Assembly: GCA_030646715.1 (NCBI GenBank)
Contig: JAUSLJ010000035.1
Coordinates: 124,001 to 188,000 of the forward strand
Source of the DNA: Agitococcus sp.
GTDB taxonomy: Bacteria; Pseudomonadota; Gammaproteobacteria; Pseudomonadales; Moraxellaceae
Length of the DNA stretch: 64,000 nt
Direction of reading: 5' to 3'
Shown here: positions 33,993-44,094 of the stretch, piece after piece
Position numbering within the stretch: position 1 is the stretch's first letter
How the letters are laid out: each line of letters begins with the position of its first letter
The notes under the pieces: model-generated
The model's database searches: none
The model's input: only the letters and a program-made list of their open reading frames with translations
What the model was told of the DNA's origin: nothing
Program-made: the position numbers and the translations under genes

Positions 33993-36696
33993 TATTATTA
34001 TGCTCCAAACGGACAATCGTGCCTAATGCACCGTCCATATGCACACGCTCCCCATCTTGCAGGATTTTGGTGATATTGGGAATACCAACAATCGCTGGAA
34101 TACCTAATTCCCGTGCGACAACCGCCGAGTGCGAAAGTGTCGAGCCACGCTCAACTAAAATACCGCCAGCCGTGGGGAATAAAGGGGCCCAACCCGGATC
34201 GGTACGGACAGTACAGAGAATTTGACCGTTGAGTGACAGTTCATCATCAGGGGTAAAAATCAAGCGGATTTTTTGCTCAACAATGCCGGGGTAACAACCG
34301 ACACCTGTTAAATCGCCTTCGGTTTGAATGGTTTCTTGGTACGGGTAAGCATAACTGTTATGGTGATAGACCATGCCATACGTCCAAAAATGATGCGCTA
34401 AATCTTCGGCTTCATAACTGGCGTATTCTTCTTTACGCAACGCCACTAAGCCGCGTAAATTGGTTTGTACGGCACGACCGTCATACCATGCGTACAGTTC
34501 ATCTAAGCTGATATAAAAAATATCACGGCCTTCAGCTAAAACACCATCGGCAGCAAACTGTTGGCCGATTTCTAAAAAGACATCACGGTATAAACCAAAC
34601 ATGCGTGTTCGTGCTAAACGCATATTTTCGCGGTTACGAATCGCATCGCGCAGCTTGGCGAGATGGGTTTTAAAGGTGCGTAATTTGCCTGCACCGAGTT
34701 TGCTATTGATAGCCGAGAAAGCATCGCTTTCCGCTTGGTGGCGAAAACGGGCTTCGTTGGCGGATAAAGTTTCAGGCGTTAAATCATCACGGGTCAAATA
34801 GTTTTTTAACACAGCAAATAAGAAGCTGGTATTTTGCCGTAGGGTGATGGATTCCAGTTTTAACTCGCCAATCGTGCGGTCGCCATATTTTTCAATATAG
34901 TCTAAACATTGTGCATGAAAAACGGGGTCATGGATTTGGATACGTTCCAATAAAGTCGCGTTATCTGCGGTTTCGACTAGAGTTCTGAGTGCAGGATGTT
35001 GACGAATATAGGCACACATACGCAGCAACATTTTTGTCGGTTCGGTGCTTTCAATACCGTCTTCACCCGACAATAAATTATTTTGTAAAACAGAGGGTTG
35101 CTCAAAACCTGCGGCAACTAAGGTGCGATGCACCCGACCATTCATCATCATGACGTAAAAATCATTGATGATCGGGCTTGTCCAATTTTGTAATAATTCA
35201 CGGTCTAAATAACGCGCTTGCTCAATCAATTCACCTGTGGTTAAGGTGTGCAAAGTGCGGCGTGGTACGCTTTGATAAACGGCTTCAAACATGGCACGAA
35301 AGGCTTTGACCCGTTCATTCATCTGTCGAAAACCATTGATGAGATGAAAGAGGGCGCGTAAGACTTGCGGCAGTTTACGCAGTTTGTCGCCGAAGCTCAT
35401 TACCGTGTCTTGGACTAAATCGACGGGGTCAGTTAAACCCATCATCCGTTCCATATCGGATTTATTGGTATTGAACGACGGTAGCAATAACAATCCGCGA
35501 TACCAGTTATTAATATTGTAATAAATGCGGCCATGAATCAGGCCAAGCATATTATCCAGCATGCCACGATGGGCTTGGATTTCTTTTTCTGAGACGCCTA
35601 ACACGCGCATCGTTTGTTCATAAACGACACCATAACCACGATTGGCAAAGGAAAACGTTAATGGTGTGGTCACGCCGCAGTACGATTCTTGAATATTGGA
35701 GTTATCAAAGACAATTCGTTTATCGACGGGTGCGGTGGGTGCAGGTAAGCGGGTAATCGGTCGTGTTTGCAGAATGTAAAACTGACCCTGACGCAATGTC
35801 CATTCAATGTCTTGGGGAAAGTGACGATATTCGGCAATCATTCGTCCTAAGTCGCGTAGTTGCTGTACTTGGCTATCCGTCAAACACGATTGATGACGTT
35901 TTGCTTCATCGACATGAATTTCTTTGGTGCCGCGTCCTGCTTCGTGGTCAAAAACGACAGCTAAGTCTTTATCAGCTAAGGTGACGTTAATACTATCGCC
36001 TTGTAAGGGCACGGTGTATTCGTCAGTATTACAAATGCCCGCAACAATGCCTTCACCAACACCCCATGCCGCACTTATTAACGCGTGTTGACGGCTGCCA
36101 TTTAAAGGGTGAGCCGTAAACATCACCCCTGAAACTTCTCCTTCCACCATTTCTTGAATAATGACGGCGGCGCGAATATCACTCAGGGCAATGCCTTTGC
36201 TTAAACGGTAGTGTAGTGCGCGGGTATTGAAGGCACTGGCGCAGACTTGTAATAAGCTTTCTTCAATCGCAGATAAACCACGTTGAAATAAGTAGCTGTC
36301 CATTTGCCCTGCAAAAGACGCTCCTTGTGCATCTTCACCTAATACAGATGAGCGCACCGCAAAGTATTGATGTTGCCGTTGGCCAAAATAATCCGCTAAC
36401 TCAACTTTTAATGAGTTCGGTATTTTGGCGGCTAAAACTCGTTGGCGAATCTCTGCGGCAATCGGTTCTAATGCTGCTAAGTCTTCACTGGATTGAAAGT
36501 TAACTAATGCACTTTCAATAAAGTCACGTAGGCCATTATCTGCTAACAGTTGTGTAAAGGCAGACGTGGTGACCACCCACCATCGTGGCACAGGAATAGA
36601 TTCACGGGTCATCCATGCTAAGTTGGCAGCTTTACCTCCTAGTAAATCAGGCGCTAGAAAAAGAGCTTCGTCGGCGGTATAAATGTGCTGTTTCAT
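33985..36696 (-). CDS. PEP synthase / rifampin-phosphotransferase-like dikinase
   Basis: 903 residues. An N-terminal ATP-binding domain (about 1-320: 'LLGGKAANLAWMTRESIPVP', 'AVRSSVLGEDAQGASFAGQM', 'QDIEWTLRQGQFYILQTRPI') leads to a large middle domain (about 325-780, starting 'DNSNIQESYCGVTTPLTFSF') and a C-terminal swivelling domain with phospho-His H856 in 'GSTLSHSAVVARELGIPAIV'. This order matches rifampin phosphotransferase rather than true PEP synthase, whose C-terminal PEP-binding barrel is missing. It should move phosphate from ATP through His to an organic acceptor. In this operon the acceptor could be an isoprenoid or lipid alcohol (inference). Confidence 0.82.
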   Translation of the reverse strand: MKQHIYTADEALFLAPDLLGGKAANLAWMTRESIPVPRWWVVTTSAFTQLLADNGLRDFIESALVNFQSSEDLAALEPIAAEIRQRVLAAKIPNSLKVELADYFGQRQHQYFAVRSSVLGEDAQGASFAGQMDSYLFQRGLSAIEESLLQVCASAFNTRALHYRLSKGIALSDIRAAVIIQEMVEGEVSGVMFTAHPLNGSRQHALISAAWGVGEGIVAGICNTDEYTVPLQGDSINVTLADKDLAVVFDHEAGRGTKEIHVDEAKRHQSCLTDSQVQQLRDLGRMIAEYRHFPQDIEWTLRQGQFYILQTRPITRLPAPTAPVDKRIVFDNSNIQESYCGVTTPLTFSFANRGYGVVYEQTMRVLGVSEKEIQAHRGMLDNMLGLIHGRIYYNINNWYRGLLLLPSFNTNKSDMERMMGLTDPVDLVQDTVMSFGDKLRKLPQVLRALFHLINGFRQMNERVKAFRAMFEAVYQSVPRRTLHTLTTGELIEQARYLDRELLQNWTSPIINDFYVMMMNGRVHRTLVAAGFEQPSVLQNNLLSGEDGIESTEPTKMLLRMCAYIRQHPALRTLVETADNATLLERIQIHDPVFHAQCLDYIEKYGDRTIGELKLESITLRQNTSFLFAVLKNYLTRDDLTPETLSANEARFRHQAESDAFSAINSKLGAGKLRTFKTHLAKLRDAIRNRENMRLARTRMFGLYRDVFLEIGQQFAADGVLAEGRDIFYISLDELYAWYDGRAVQTNLRGLVALRKEEYASYEAEDLAHHFWTYGMVYHHNSYAYPYQETIQTEGDLTGVGCYPGIVEQKIRLIFTPDDELSLNGQILCTVRTDPGWAPLFPTAGGILVERGSTLSHSAVVARELGIPAIVGIPNITKILQDGERVHMDGALGTIVRLEHNNND

Positions 36697-39440
36697 GACT
36701 TTTTGCCCACTCCTTCAATATCTAACAGATTACGGAAGGCGCGATAGACACGTTCCATAAAGGCGTAGTGACGGAAAGTGTGAGCCATCATATACATTGG
36801 TAGCCGATTGACGGTTAAATCCATCAGCGACAACACATAGCCATAGTGCCATTGCACGGGATCAATCGCTTTGCCGCTGTGTTTTTCCAGTTCAGTACGA
36901 TGTAATTCAACATAGTAATGAACATCTTCGGGCATAATCGGGTCGTACAAGGTCGAACCTAACAACTCTGCTAAGTCATGTTGCGGTAATTGAAGCGTCG
37001 CTAATTCCCAATCGTAAGCACACAGGCATAATTCGCCCGTATTTGCGTCGCGTCTAAAGGTGATATTGCGCGGATTAAAATCGTTATGAATCAAGGTGCG
37101 GGGCATTGCTTCAATAATCGCCCACCAGTTACTTAATTGATGAACAATGTCGCGATAGTTCGCCAAGTCCTCTTCAGAAAACCATTCGGGGAACTCTTCA
37201 CGGGCATGAACGCCTAACAATTCCCATAACCTGAGTTTTTCGGTCATGCTCGCGGCTGTCGGATGACTCACCAGCCACGGTTGTTGTTTGAGTTCTTCTT
37301 CACGGCCATACCAAATGCTATGCACTTCGGCAATGCCACGAATAGCCGCTTCGATGTGTTCACGATTCCAGTTAAAAGTGTCGTCAGCACTATCTAATAG
37401 CTCTACATTTTGCAGATGTTCTTCAATAATGACGTAGGCTTCGCGTTCAGGATCAGACAAAACACCATAAACTTTTGGCGCATGACGAGTGAATCGCGGA
37501 TCTTGTTGTGACATCACGCCTAATTCACGAATATGACAGCCTTTAAAATCCAATTGATGGCGGAAGGTATTAAACGCTTGCGCCAAACGCGGATTACACA
37601 TCGCCGCCATGCTGTTAACCATAAGAATCACTTCTTCATCTAATGGTTTTACTTTGGTGATGACGTTGATTTTTTCGCCGTGTTGGTCATGCAAGATAAA
37701 CGGAAAATGGCCGATTAACTTGTTGATTTTGTGCGAAGTCAGTTCGGTGATAATACTCGAACCTTTGCTATTGAGCGTCAACGCCTCTACTTCTAACACT
37801 AGAGGACAATCTGGATTCGTTTTGCTAAGTGCGGTATTAAAAAAGTCGGTGTTTAAGTCACCCATTTTTAAGTAATTGACAGGGCGATTACGTCCCAATT
37901 TTTCGTGAGCGCGAGCAAAATGGTCAGCTGCAACAGCGGATAATGTCGAAATATCCAGTGCCAGACAGAAACCTGCAATGACTTCGGCTAATTTATGGGC
38001 TTTATTCGGGCCTGCACAGCCAATCATTTCTAAGCATTCACGTTGTTGCGGTAAATTAGTACCGCCGCCAACCGTACCAATGACTAAACTTGGCAACATT
38101 AAGGTGCAATAAACATTATTGTCGTCGGTCAATTCCATGTGTAATTGCGCCAAAGACGACTCATGGACACAGGCAATATCTTGACCTAAAGCGGTAAACA
38201 TCGCGCCAATGACGTTGGCAACATTGATGTTAATGCCAATCATCCCCGCACTTATCGAACCCATAACAATGTGTTGATAGGCAGAAGCTAATTGCTTGGG
38301 AGTGACTTTGAGAATTTTTTCACAGGTTTCTTCGGTGAGTAAAACTTCAGCCATGACCCGTACACCACGACCTTTTAAAAAGGTTTGATAGGTGACTTTT
38401 TTATCATTGGAGAGATTCGCTTCAATGAGAAAGTTCTCGATGCGTAAACCTTCAAAACGGCGAATTTGCTTCATCACCCATTTACAGGCTTGCCATGTAC
38501 AGGTGGTGGTCATGTTTTGACCTGCTGCGTCTCCCGTTTCATAAACAAAATGAACGTGAACCGAACGTCCCATGACATGTGGAGTGACTTCTTCTAAAGT
38601 GGCATAGTTGGAGTATTTGTTCACTTCATCCGCTAAATCTCGGTAATGGTCTTTAATCCATTCCGCAAAGAATAGGGCGTTACTCATGTCTTCAAAAACA
38701 AAGACGGGCACACGCATCATTCGCTGACCTAATACTCGTGTTGTTACGCCACCAGAACGTGACAATGCCGTTGCGCCACGTGTTGCCGAAGCCACCAATG
38801 CACCTTCGGAGGTGGCAAATGGCGCGTAAAATAAACCGCCTGCGTGCGTGCCTTTAATGTGTAAAGGGCCTGCAACACCGACAGGAATTTCGACTGAACC
38901 AATTAAGGCTTCAATATTGCTGACGAGCTTTCGTGGGTCAAGATGGATTTTTTCAATATCAGCCAACGGTGCTTTGGTTTCTTGACGAACAAAGGCTAAG
39001 CGTTCTTGACGGGCTTCTTCGGTATATAAACCACGCGCAGGCACTTTTGGTAGGGTGCGGTCGGTATAAATTGTTTCACTGTCTAAAGCGGGCATAGAAC
39101 GCAATAAATAGCTGATTTCCCATAGCACGGCATTGCTGTCTTCACAGCTTTCAGACGATAACTCAATTTCAGTAGCGCAATACGGTTCTTTACGTACCGT
39201 ACGCACTGTTAAGCACGGCAAAATAAACTTACGTTTCAATAACTCAATTTCAATATGTTCGAGCTTAAAGCCAATCGGTGGCGGTGTTTCATCTTCACCA
39301 ATCGAAATACACAAATGACCTTTAGAGACATCAATCGGTAATGCTTGCACGTCATGTTCTAGAAAACTAAACACACAGTGAGCGAGATGTTCATCACCAA
39401 ACAAATAGTGAGGTGCAAAAATAAAGGGACGTATAGACAT
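36693..39440 (-). CDS. Class I HMG-CoA reductase fused to an APH/choline-kinase-like domain
   Basis: 915 residues. Residues 1-140 are unassigned. HMGR (about 145-535) has 'IPVGVAGPL', E212 in 'EGALVAS', nucleotide loop 'GDAAGQNM' (303-310), K347 in 'DKK', D421 in 'GQD', 'GTVGGGTNLPQQ' and H512, so the four catalytic residues of class I enzymes are present. The C-terminal third (about 570-900) has the kinase motif H785-NDFNPRN-792 and D810-W-E. HMGR makes mevalonate from HMG-CoA. The kinase substrate is unknown; mevalonate itself or an isoprenoid alcohol are candidates. The loop usually reads DAMGMNM, so AAGQ is a variant. It overlaps the dikinase gene by four bases. Confidence 0.9.
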   Translation of the reverse strand: MSIRPFIFAPHYLFGDEHLAHCVFSFLEHDVQALPIDVSKGHLCISIGEDETPPPIGFKLEHIEIELLKRKFILPCLTVRTVRKEPYCATEIELSSESCEDSNAVLWEISYLLRSMPALDSETIYTDRTLPKVPARGLYTEEARQERLAFVRQETKAPLADIEKIHLDPRKLVSNIEALIGSVEIPVGVAGPLHIKGTHAGGLFYAPFATSEGALVASATRGATALSRSGGVTTRVLGQRMMRVPVFVFEDMSNALFFAEWIKDHYRDLADEVNKYSNYATLEEVTPHVMGRSVHVHFVYETGDAAGQNMTTTCTWQACKWVMKQIRRFEGLRIENFLIEANLSNDKKVTYQTFLKGRGVRVMAEVLLTEETCEKILKVTPKQLASAYQHIVMGSISAGMIGININVANVIGAMFTALGQDIACVHESSLAQLHMELTDDNNVYCTLMLPSLVIGTVGGGTNLPQQRECLEMIGCAGPNKAHKLAEVIAGFCLALDISTLSAVAADHFARAHEKLGRNRPVNYLKMGDLNTDFFNTALSKTNPDCPLVLEVEALTLNSKGSSIITELTSHKINKLIGHFPFILHDQHGEKINVITKVKPLDEEVILMVNSMAAMCNPRLAQAFNTFRHQLDFKGCHIRELGVMSQQDPRFTRHAPKVYGVLSDPEREAYVIIEEHLQNVELLDSADDTFNWNREHIEAAIRGIAEVHSIWYGREEELKQQPWLVSHPTAASMTEKLRLWELLGVHAREEFPEWFSEEDLANYRDIVHQLSNWWAIIEAMPRTLIHNDFNPRNITFRRDANTGELCLCAYDWELATLQLPQHDLAELLGSTLYDPIMPEDVHYYVELHRTELEKHSGKAIDPVQWHYGYVLSLMDLTVNRLPMYMMAHTFRHYAFMERVYRAFRNLLDIEGVGKKS

Positions 39441-39454
39441 GATGAATTTTCCTT

Positions 39455-40408
39455 TTAAACGCTAATACTGTGTGAGCTAACAACCACGGCAATAAGAACG
39501 GCGTAACCCGCCAACATCGTTAACGCGACCACAGCTTCATTTTTTTCACGGCCTTTGACGGAAGGTAATTGCGTGAACTTCACTAGTTGAGTCATGCCTA
39601 GTGCGTAAAAAATGGCCAAAATAATTGCTGACCAAACGGGAAAAATAGGCGTGAGTAGATTAATCAGACATATTTGATTAAGTACCATCGCGGTCAATAA
39701 ACCCATAACAACAACGGCTGAACCGCGTGTACCAAAAATCCGAGAATACGATTCAATGCTGTCACGCTCTTCGTCAGGAGATTTGGTTTTACGGGTGATT
39801 TCAAAACAAAAACCACTAATAAACGCCAAGCTCATTAAGGCTTGTAATGCAGGTGTTAAAGCGGCATTGAGCATCGCCATATTGGCCAACCACCAAACAA
39901 TTAACGGCATCACCAACATATGCGACACGGCATACCATGTCAGATGGCGTGTTAACCACTCAGCAATAAAAAACTCTTTGCCCATTAAACACGTCCAAAT
40001 AAACATCGCTGCCCAAGCCATTAATGTCATGCCTAAGCCTTGATCTAGGAACAAGGCATAAGCAACTTCTAGGGTGATGATGACCGCACCAACAATTTTG
40101 AGATGGTTAAGGGTAATCAAACCGCTTTGTAAGACGCGTTGCGGATGGTTTTGGCAGTCCAACTCATAGTCTTTATGTTCGTCAAAAATGCGTAATAATA
40201 AAAAGAATGACCAAGTAACCAAACAACCTAAAACATCACGCCCTAGATTAAAAATATCGCCTGTAGAGTTGTCGTAAACGACGGCTACCGTAGTCAGATA
40301 AAGAATAAAAAACAGCAGGGCATTAGGCAGTGGAAAACGTTCATGTATCCATGCCATAAAGCGTTGAATCCACGGATCTTGTAAGGTGAGGTTGTGTGGC
40401 TTGGCCAT
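39455..40408 (-). CDS. UbiA-family membrane prenyltransferase-like protein
   Basis: 317 residues with about eight membrane helices. The first acidic motif appears as 'LRIFDEHKDYELD' (about 72-84), in place of the usual NDxxDxxxD, and the second as 'PDEERDSIESYSRIFGTRG' (about 214-232). Both are needed to hold Mg-diphosphate in UbiA enzymes. The family includes archaeal digeranylgeranylglyceryl-phosphate synthase and quinone prenyltransferases. The Asn-to-Asp change in the first motif is atypical. Acceptor and prenyl donor are unknown. Fourteen bases separate it from the HMGR fusion gene. Confidence 0.8.
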   Translation of the reverse strand: MAKPHNLTLQDPWIQRFMAWIHERFPLPNALLFFILYLTTVAVVYDNSTGDIFNLGRDVLGCLVTWSFFLLLRIFDEHKDYELDCQNHPQRVLQSGLITLNHLKIVGAVIITLEVAYALFLDQGLGMTLMAWAAMFIWTCLMGKEFFIAEWLTRHLTWYAVSHMLVMPLIVWWLANMAMLNAALTPALQALMSLAFISGFCFEITRKTKSPDEERDSIESYSRIFGTRGSAVVVMGLLTAMVLNQICLINLLTPIFPVWSAIILAIFYALGMTQLVKFTQLPSVKGREKNEAVVALTMLAGYAVLIAVVVSSHSISV

Positions 40409-40469
40409 GATAAATCTCGGTGATAAATAAGTTGTAGGGGCGAATTAATTCGCCCATATCGTCAAGTCG

Positions 40470-42812
40470 TTAAGCCGTCATCTTCCGTTTATCCAACAAC
40501 AAGAACAGCGCAGGTAATAAAAACAAATCCACCAGCAAGGCCAAAGCAATGGTCATGGTCGTGACAATGGCGGTATTGACGGTGATTTGAATGGCAGAGT
40601 TAGCCAGCCATGCGTAACCCAAACCTAAAACTAAGGTAGTGGCTAATAAGGCAAAACCAACATGAGTAAAGGCATAACGAATGGCATCTTCGGCACTGTT
40701 GCCGAGTTTTCGCGCTCGTTCATATTTAGAAATAAAGTGAATGGTGTCATCAACGACAACACTAAAAGAAATGCCCAAGACGACAGTCAAGCCCACATCA
40801 ATATTGCCGTTGATAATCGCCCAAGCACCAAAAGCCATTCCAATTGGCACTAAATTGCCAATAAAGCTGGCTAAACCTAAACGGAAAGCACCAAAGGCCA
40901 ACATGACAAATAACGATTCGGCCACTAGCGAACCCAACATACCGCCAAACATACTATTAATCGAACGTTCACCAATATTGGCAAACATTAACGATAATGA
41001 GCTACCGCGAACGTGCATAGCTTCTGGCGTATTAGCCACCAACCATGCTTGAGCAGCGTTATCAACAGCAATGATTTTTTGGCCACTGGATGTGCCGACA
41101 GAAACACGAACACGGCTTTCTGAACGATCAAAACGAATTAAATAATTCAAGTCCATACCAAAAGGTAACGACAGTTCGTATTGCAACAAATATTGAGCAA
41201 TTTCCGCACGATTATCAGGAATACGATAAAACGCAGGGTCATTGTTGTGCATCACTTGGTTAACCCGTTTGACGATATCAACAATGGAATTCACTTGGGT
41301 GACGTTGGGTTGCTGCTTCAACCATTGACTATAGGCTTCCACTTTTTGTAGATAGGCAGGGTCAGCAATATTGTCGGCGCCACCCGCAGGTAACGAGTAA
41401 TTTAATTCGCCAATGCCCGTTAAATGGGCATTCACAAACTCCATGTCTTTGCGGAAAGTGGTGTCTGGCGTGTAGTATTTAACAATGTCGTCGTTGACTT
41501 GGTTTTTGGGGATAAAAGCCATTAAACTTATGGCGAAAACAGCCATAACGAGCATGATTACTTTATGATTATGAATGACAAAATCCGCAAAACGGCGCAC
41601 CAAAGGTGAATCTTCACGCATTAACGGTGAGATTTTTTTTGGTGGGTTAAAGGGTAATAAAATCAACAACGGCGCAGTAAAGAAGAAAGTTAATAACAGC
41701 GCAAACATCACCCCCGCAGCAACGATATAACCAATCGCTTGAAACGGCGGTGAGTCATTAAAGTGTAAGGTTAAAAAACCGACGGCTGTCATTAACGTGG
41801 TGACAGTCATTGCACCGATATTGGCGCTGAGGCTTTCAACCATCGCCGCACGTTTGTCTTTACCAGCGTGTATGGCTTGAATCCAATTAACGACCAAATG
41901 AATACCATCGGCAAAGGCCATCGACAAAATCATAATTGGGCTAACAATCACGCCATCATTAATGGTTAACTTAAAAAAACCGACTAAACCTACGCCAGCC
42001 ATTACCGCTAAAATACAGGCGGTCAGCGTCACGAACATCGCGCTGACACTACGGTATAAATACACCAACATCACCATCATGGTGAGTAAAAACCACGGCC
42101 AGACACGGGTAAAGTCGGCTTGTGATTCTTCGGGATAGGCTTTGTTGGCAATGGTTTGACCGACTAAATGCACTTTAATATCGGGATGCGCTTTTTCAAC
42201 GGCATAGGCCATGTCACGAATGGCATTCACCACTAGAGGTATTTCAACGAGAGGATCTTTAGCAGGCATATTTAAGGTAATACGCACCCCCGCGACATTG
42301 CCTTCTGGATTGACTAAAGAGTCAATCAAAAAAGGTTCATTTAATGCGGCTTGTTTGATGGTAGCTATTTCGGTGGCGGTTAATGACTGCGGCGAAACGA
42401 CTAAATCTTGGGTGCTAATGTCATCACCATCAACCGTCACATATTGAAAATTCGTTAATGATTCAACACGTTGGGAGAAGGGGATTTTCCAACTGTCTTC
42501 AGTGAGATTTTTAAGAATACCCAAAAATTCTGGCGTAAAGACACTGCCTGTCGTTGGTGCAAGAGCAATCACCACAGCGTCAGTTTTTGAGTAGTCTTCT
42601 TGCAGTTTTTCAAAGGCTTTTAATTGTGGATTTTCCGCGCCAAAAAATGCCCGATGGTCGAGTGAATAAATAAAACTGCCACTGCCCACACTGAAACCTA
42701 AAACAATCACCAGTGACATCAACATACTGCGCCACGGATGAGCAACAATCCATTGCGCTAAAAATTGAATGCTACGGTCAGACCACGCTTCGACTGCTTT
42801 TAGAGAAGCCAT
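40470..42812 (-). CDS. RND/MMPL-type lipid exporter
   Basis: 780 residues. Two six-helix bundles: helix 1 at about 27-50, helices 2-6 about 235-400, helix 7 about 420, helices 8-12 about 640-775, with two large periplasmic loops. Acidic residues lie in 'DGIHLVVNWI' and 'VVDDTIHFISKYERAR', the proton-relay positions of MMPL/HpnN-like exporters. Relatives move hydrophobic lipids such as hopanoids and mycolates. The outer-membrane barrel and lipoprotein-sorting-like genes just upstream suggest a trans-envelope lipid route. Confidence 0.88.
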   Translation of the reverse strand: MASLKAVEAWSDRSIQFLAQWIVAHPWRSMLMSLVIVLGFSVGSGSFIYSLDHRAFFGAENPQLKAFEKLQEDYSKTDAVVIALAPTTGSVFTPEFLGILKNLTEDSWKIPFSQRVESLTNFQYVTVDGDDISTQDLVVSPQSLTATEIATIKQAALNEPFLIDSLVNPEGNVAGVRITLNMPAKDPLVEIPLVVNAIRDMAYAVEKAHPDIKVHLVGQTIANKAYPEESQADFTRVWPWFLLTMMVMLVYLYRSVSAMFVTLTACILAVMAGVGLVGFFKLTINDGVIVSPIMILSMAFADGIHLVVNWIQAIHAGKDKRAAMVESLSANIGAMTVTTLMTAVGFLTLHFNDSPPFQAIGYIVAAGVMFALLLTFFFTAPLLILLPFNPPKKISPLMREDSPLVRRFADFVIHNHKVIMLVMAVFAISLMAFIPKNQVNDDIVKYYTPDTTFRKDMEFVNAHLTGIGELNYSLPAGGADNIADPAYLQKVEAYSQWLKQQPNVTQVNSIVDIVKRVNQVMHNNDPAFYRIPDNRAEIAQYLLQYELSLPFGMDLNYLIRFDRSESRVRVSVGTSSGQKIIAVDNAAQAWLVANTPEAMHVRGSSLSLMFANIGERSINSMFGGMLGSLVAESLFVMLAFGAFRLGLASFIGNLVPIGMAFGAWAIINGNIDVGLTVVLGISFSVVVDDTIHFISKYERARKLGNSAEDAIRYAFTHVGFALLATTLVLGLGYAWLANSAIQITVNTAIVTTMTIALALLVDLFLLPALFLLLDKRKMTA

Positions 42813-42821
42813 GTTTATTCC

Positions 42822-44093
42822 TCAGAAAAACCACATAATGTCAGTACGCACAAAGCTGTCATTAGCTAAGGCGGTTAACTTGTTGTCAGTATTGGACGTT
42901 GTTAATAATTGCAGGGCAGAAGGTGGGTCTTGGCTAATAAATACCCGCGCTTCAATGGCTAGTTTTACGCGGTCATTGAGTCGAGTGCTGCCTTTGAGTC
43001 GCCACGCTTGTTCGTGATGATGAATATCACTAACTACCCCTGCCAATAATTCGCTTGAAGCCGTATCGTTAAACGCCACTCGCCAGCCCAATAACAGATC
43101 ATGTTCAAAAGCCGTCGTTGCTTGACTGCCACGACTATCCGTTAAATATTCAGCCAACCAACCAATATCTATTGTTGAGCCAAATGCGCCAACTTGGGTA
43201 TATTCAACACCGACATCGCTGGCGGTGAAGTCTTGTGCCATGCCTTGTCGGTGAATGGTTTCAATTTTCCATAACCAATCACCAACAATGTATTGAGCAT
43301 CTAAGCCTGCTTGTTGAATAAGTGGGTAATAGGGACGTAGTGTCGGCTGATAATTGCCCTTAAAAGCGGTGGGGACAAATCCTGTAAATACGATTTGACT
43401 GGGGTCAATATGTGGAATTAATTCAGGTTCACGCGCTGTGCCTGAAAAAATACTGAATCCCGCTCGCAATCCTTTATCATTAAATTGATAGCGAATAGCA
43501 GCATCTAAATGATGATTTTTTGCGCCTGACTCATAACTGGCATTATCGGTATCCACCAGCCACGGCAAACGTAAACGACCTTTTTGACTGGCAAAAACGC
43601 GCTCACGAGAGAAAGGTAAAAGGTAAATATCCACTAAATGCGCATCATGCTCCCAGCTCATATTCACCATTGGCTGACCGAGCTTGACATCACTATCCAA
43701 ACTTTCAATAGCATCGGTTTGATTGATGATATCGACTAAATGTGCGCCTTCGGTCACACCCCAGAAAACTTGGCCAACACCTACACGCCATTGTTTTGAG
43801 CCTTTACTGCTTAACCACGTATATTCGCGCACATCCACATGCGTTCGATGCTCATCTTGATGATCCCAACGGCCAAATAAGCGAATATTGATTTGCTGGT
43901 CTTTATCGACTTGATCATGAACGTCAATTTGTAGGTGTAAAGAGCTTGCAGTTTGGCTTTGCTGTTGTGCGCCATGCTCACTAAATACTGTTAGTTCCAG
44001 CCCAGCTTCATTTTTAATGTCAAAGGCGTGAGCCGTTGGCATCAATAATGACGGCAGCATTAACACAATCAAAAAGCGTGACAGAACCGTCAT
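42822..44093 (-). CDS. Outer-membrane beta-barrel protein, exporter partner
   Basis: 423 residues from an ATG two bases after the upstream stop. A signal peptide (about 1-23, 'PTAHAFDI') is followed by alternating amphipathic strands and ends in Phe ('RTDIMWFF'), the C-terminal signature recognised by the BAM complex. Aromatic and acidic-rich strands such as 'WRVGVGQVFWGVTEGAHLVD' recall DUF1302-type proteins often next to RND exporters and LolA-like proteins. The exact family is not certain. It lies nine bases before the RND gene. Confidence 0.7.
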   Translation of the reverse strand: MTVLSRFLIVLMLPSLLMPTAHAFDIKNEAGLELTVFSEHGAQQQSQTASSLHLQIDVHDQVDKDQQINIRLFGRWDHQDEHRTHVDVREYTWLSSKGSKQWRVGVGQVFWGVTEGAHLVDIINQTDAIESLDSDVKLGQPMVNMSWEHDAHLVDIYLLPFSRERVFASQKGRLRLPWLVDTDNASYESGAKNHHLDAAIRYQFNDKGLRAGFSIFSGTAREPELIPHIDPSQIVFTGFVPTAFKGNYQPTLRPYYPLIQQAGLDAQYIVGDWLWKIETIHRQGMAQDFTASDVGVEYTQVGAFGSTIDIGWLAEYLTDSRGSQATTAFEHDLLLGWRVAFNDTASSELLAGVVSDIHHHEQAWRLKGSTRLNDRVKLAIEARVFISQDPPSALQLLTTSNTDNKLTALANDSFVRTDIMWFF

Positions 44094-44094
44094 G

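Noticed and set aside
40741-41052. 103-codon open frame on the plus strand over the RND exporter gene
   Set aside because: It is antisense to a well-supported coding region and has low-complexity, unrecognisable protein sequence.
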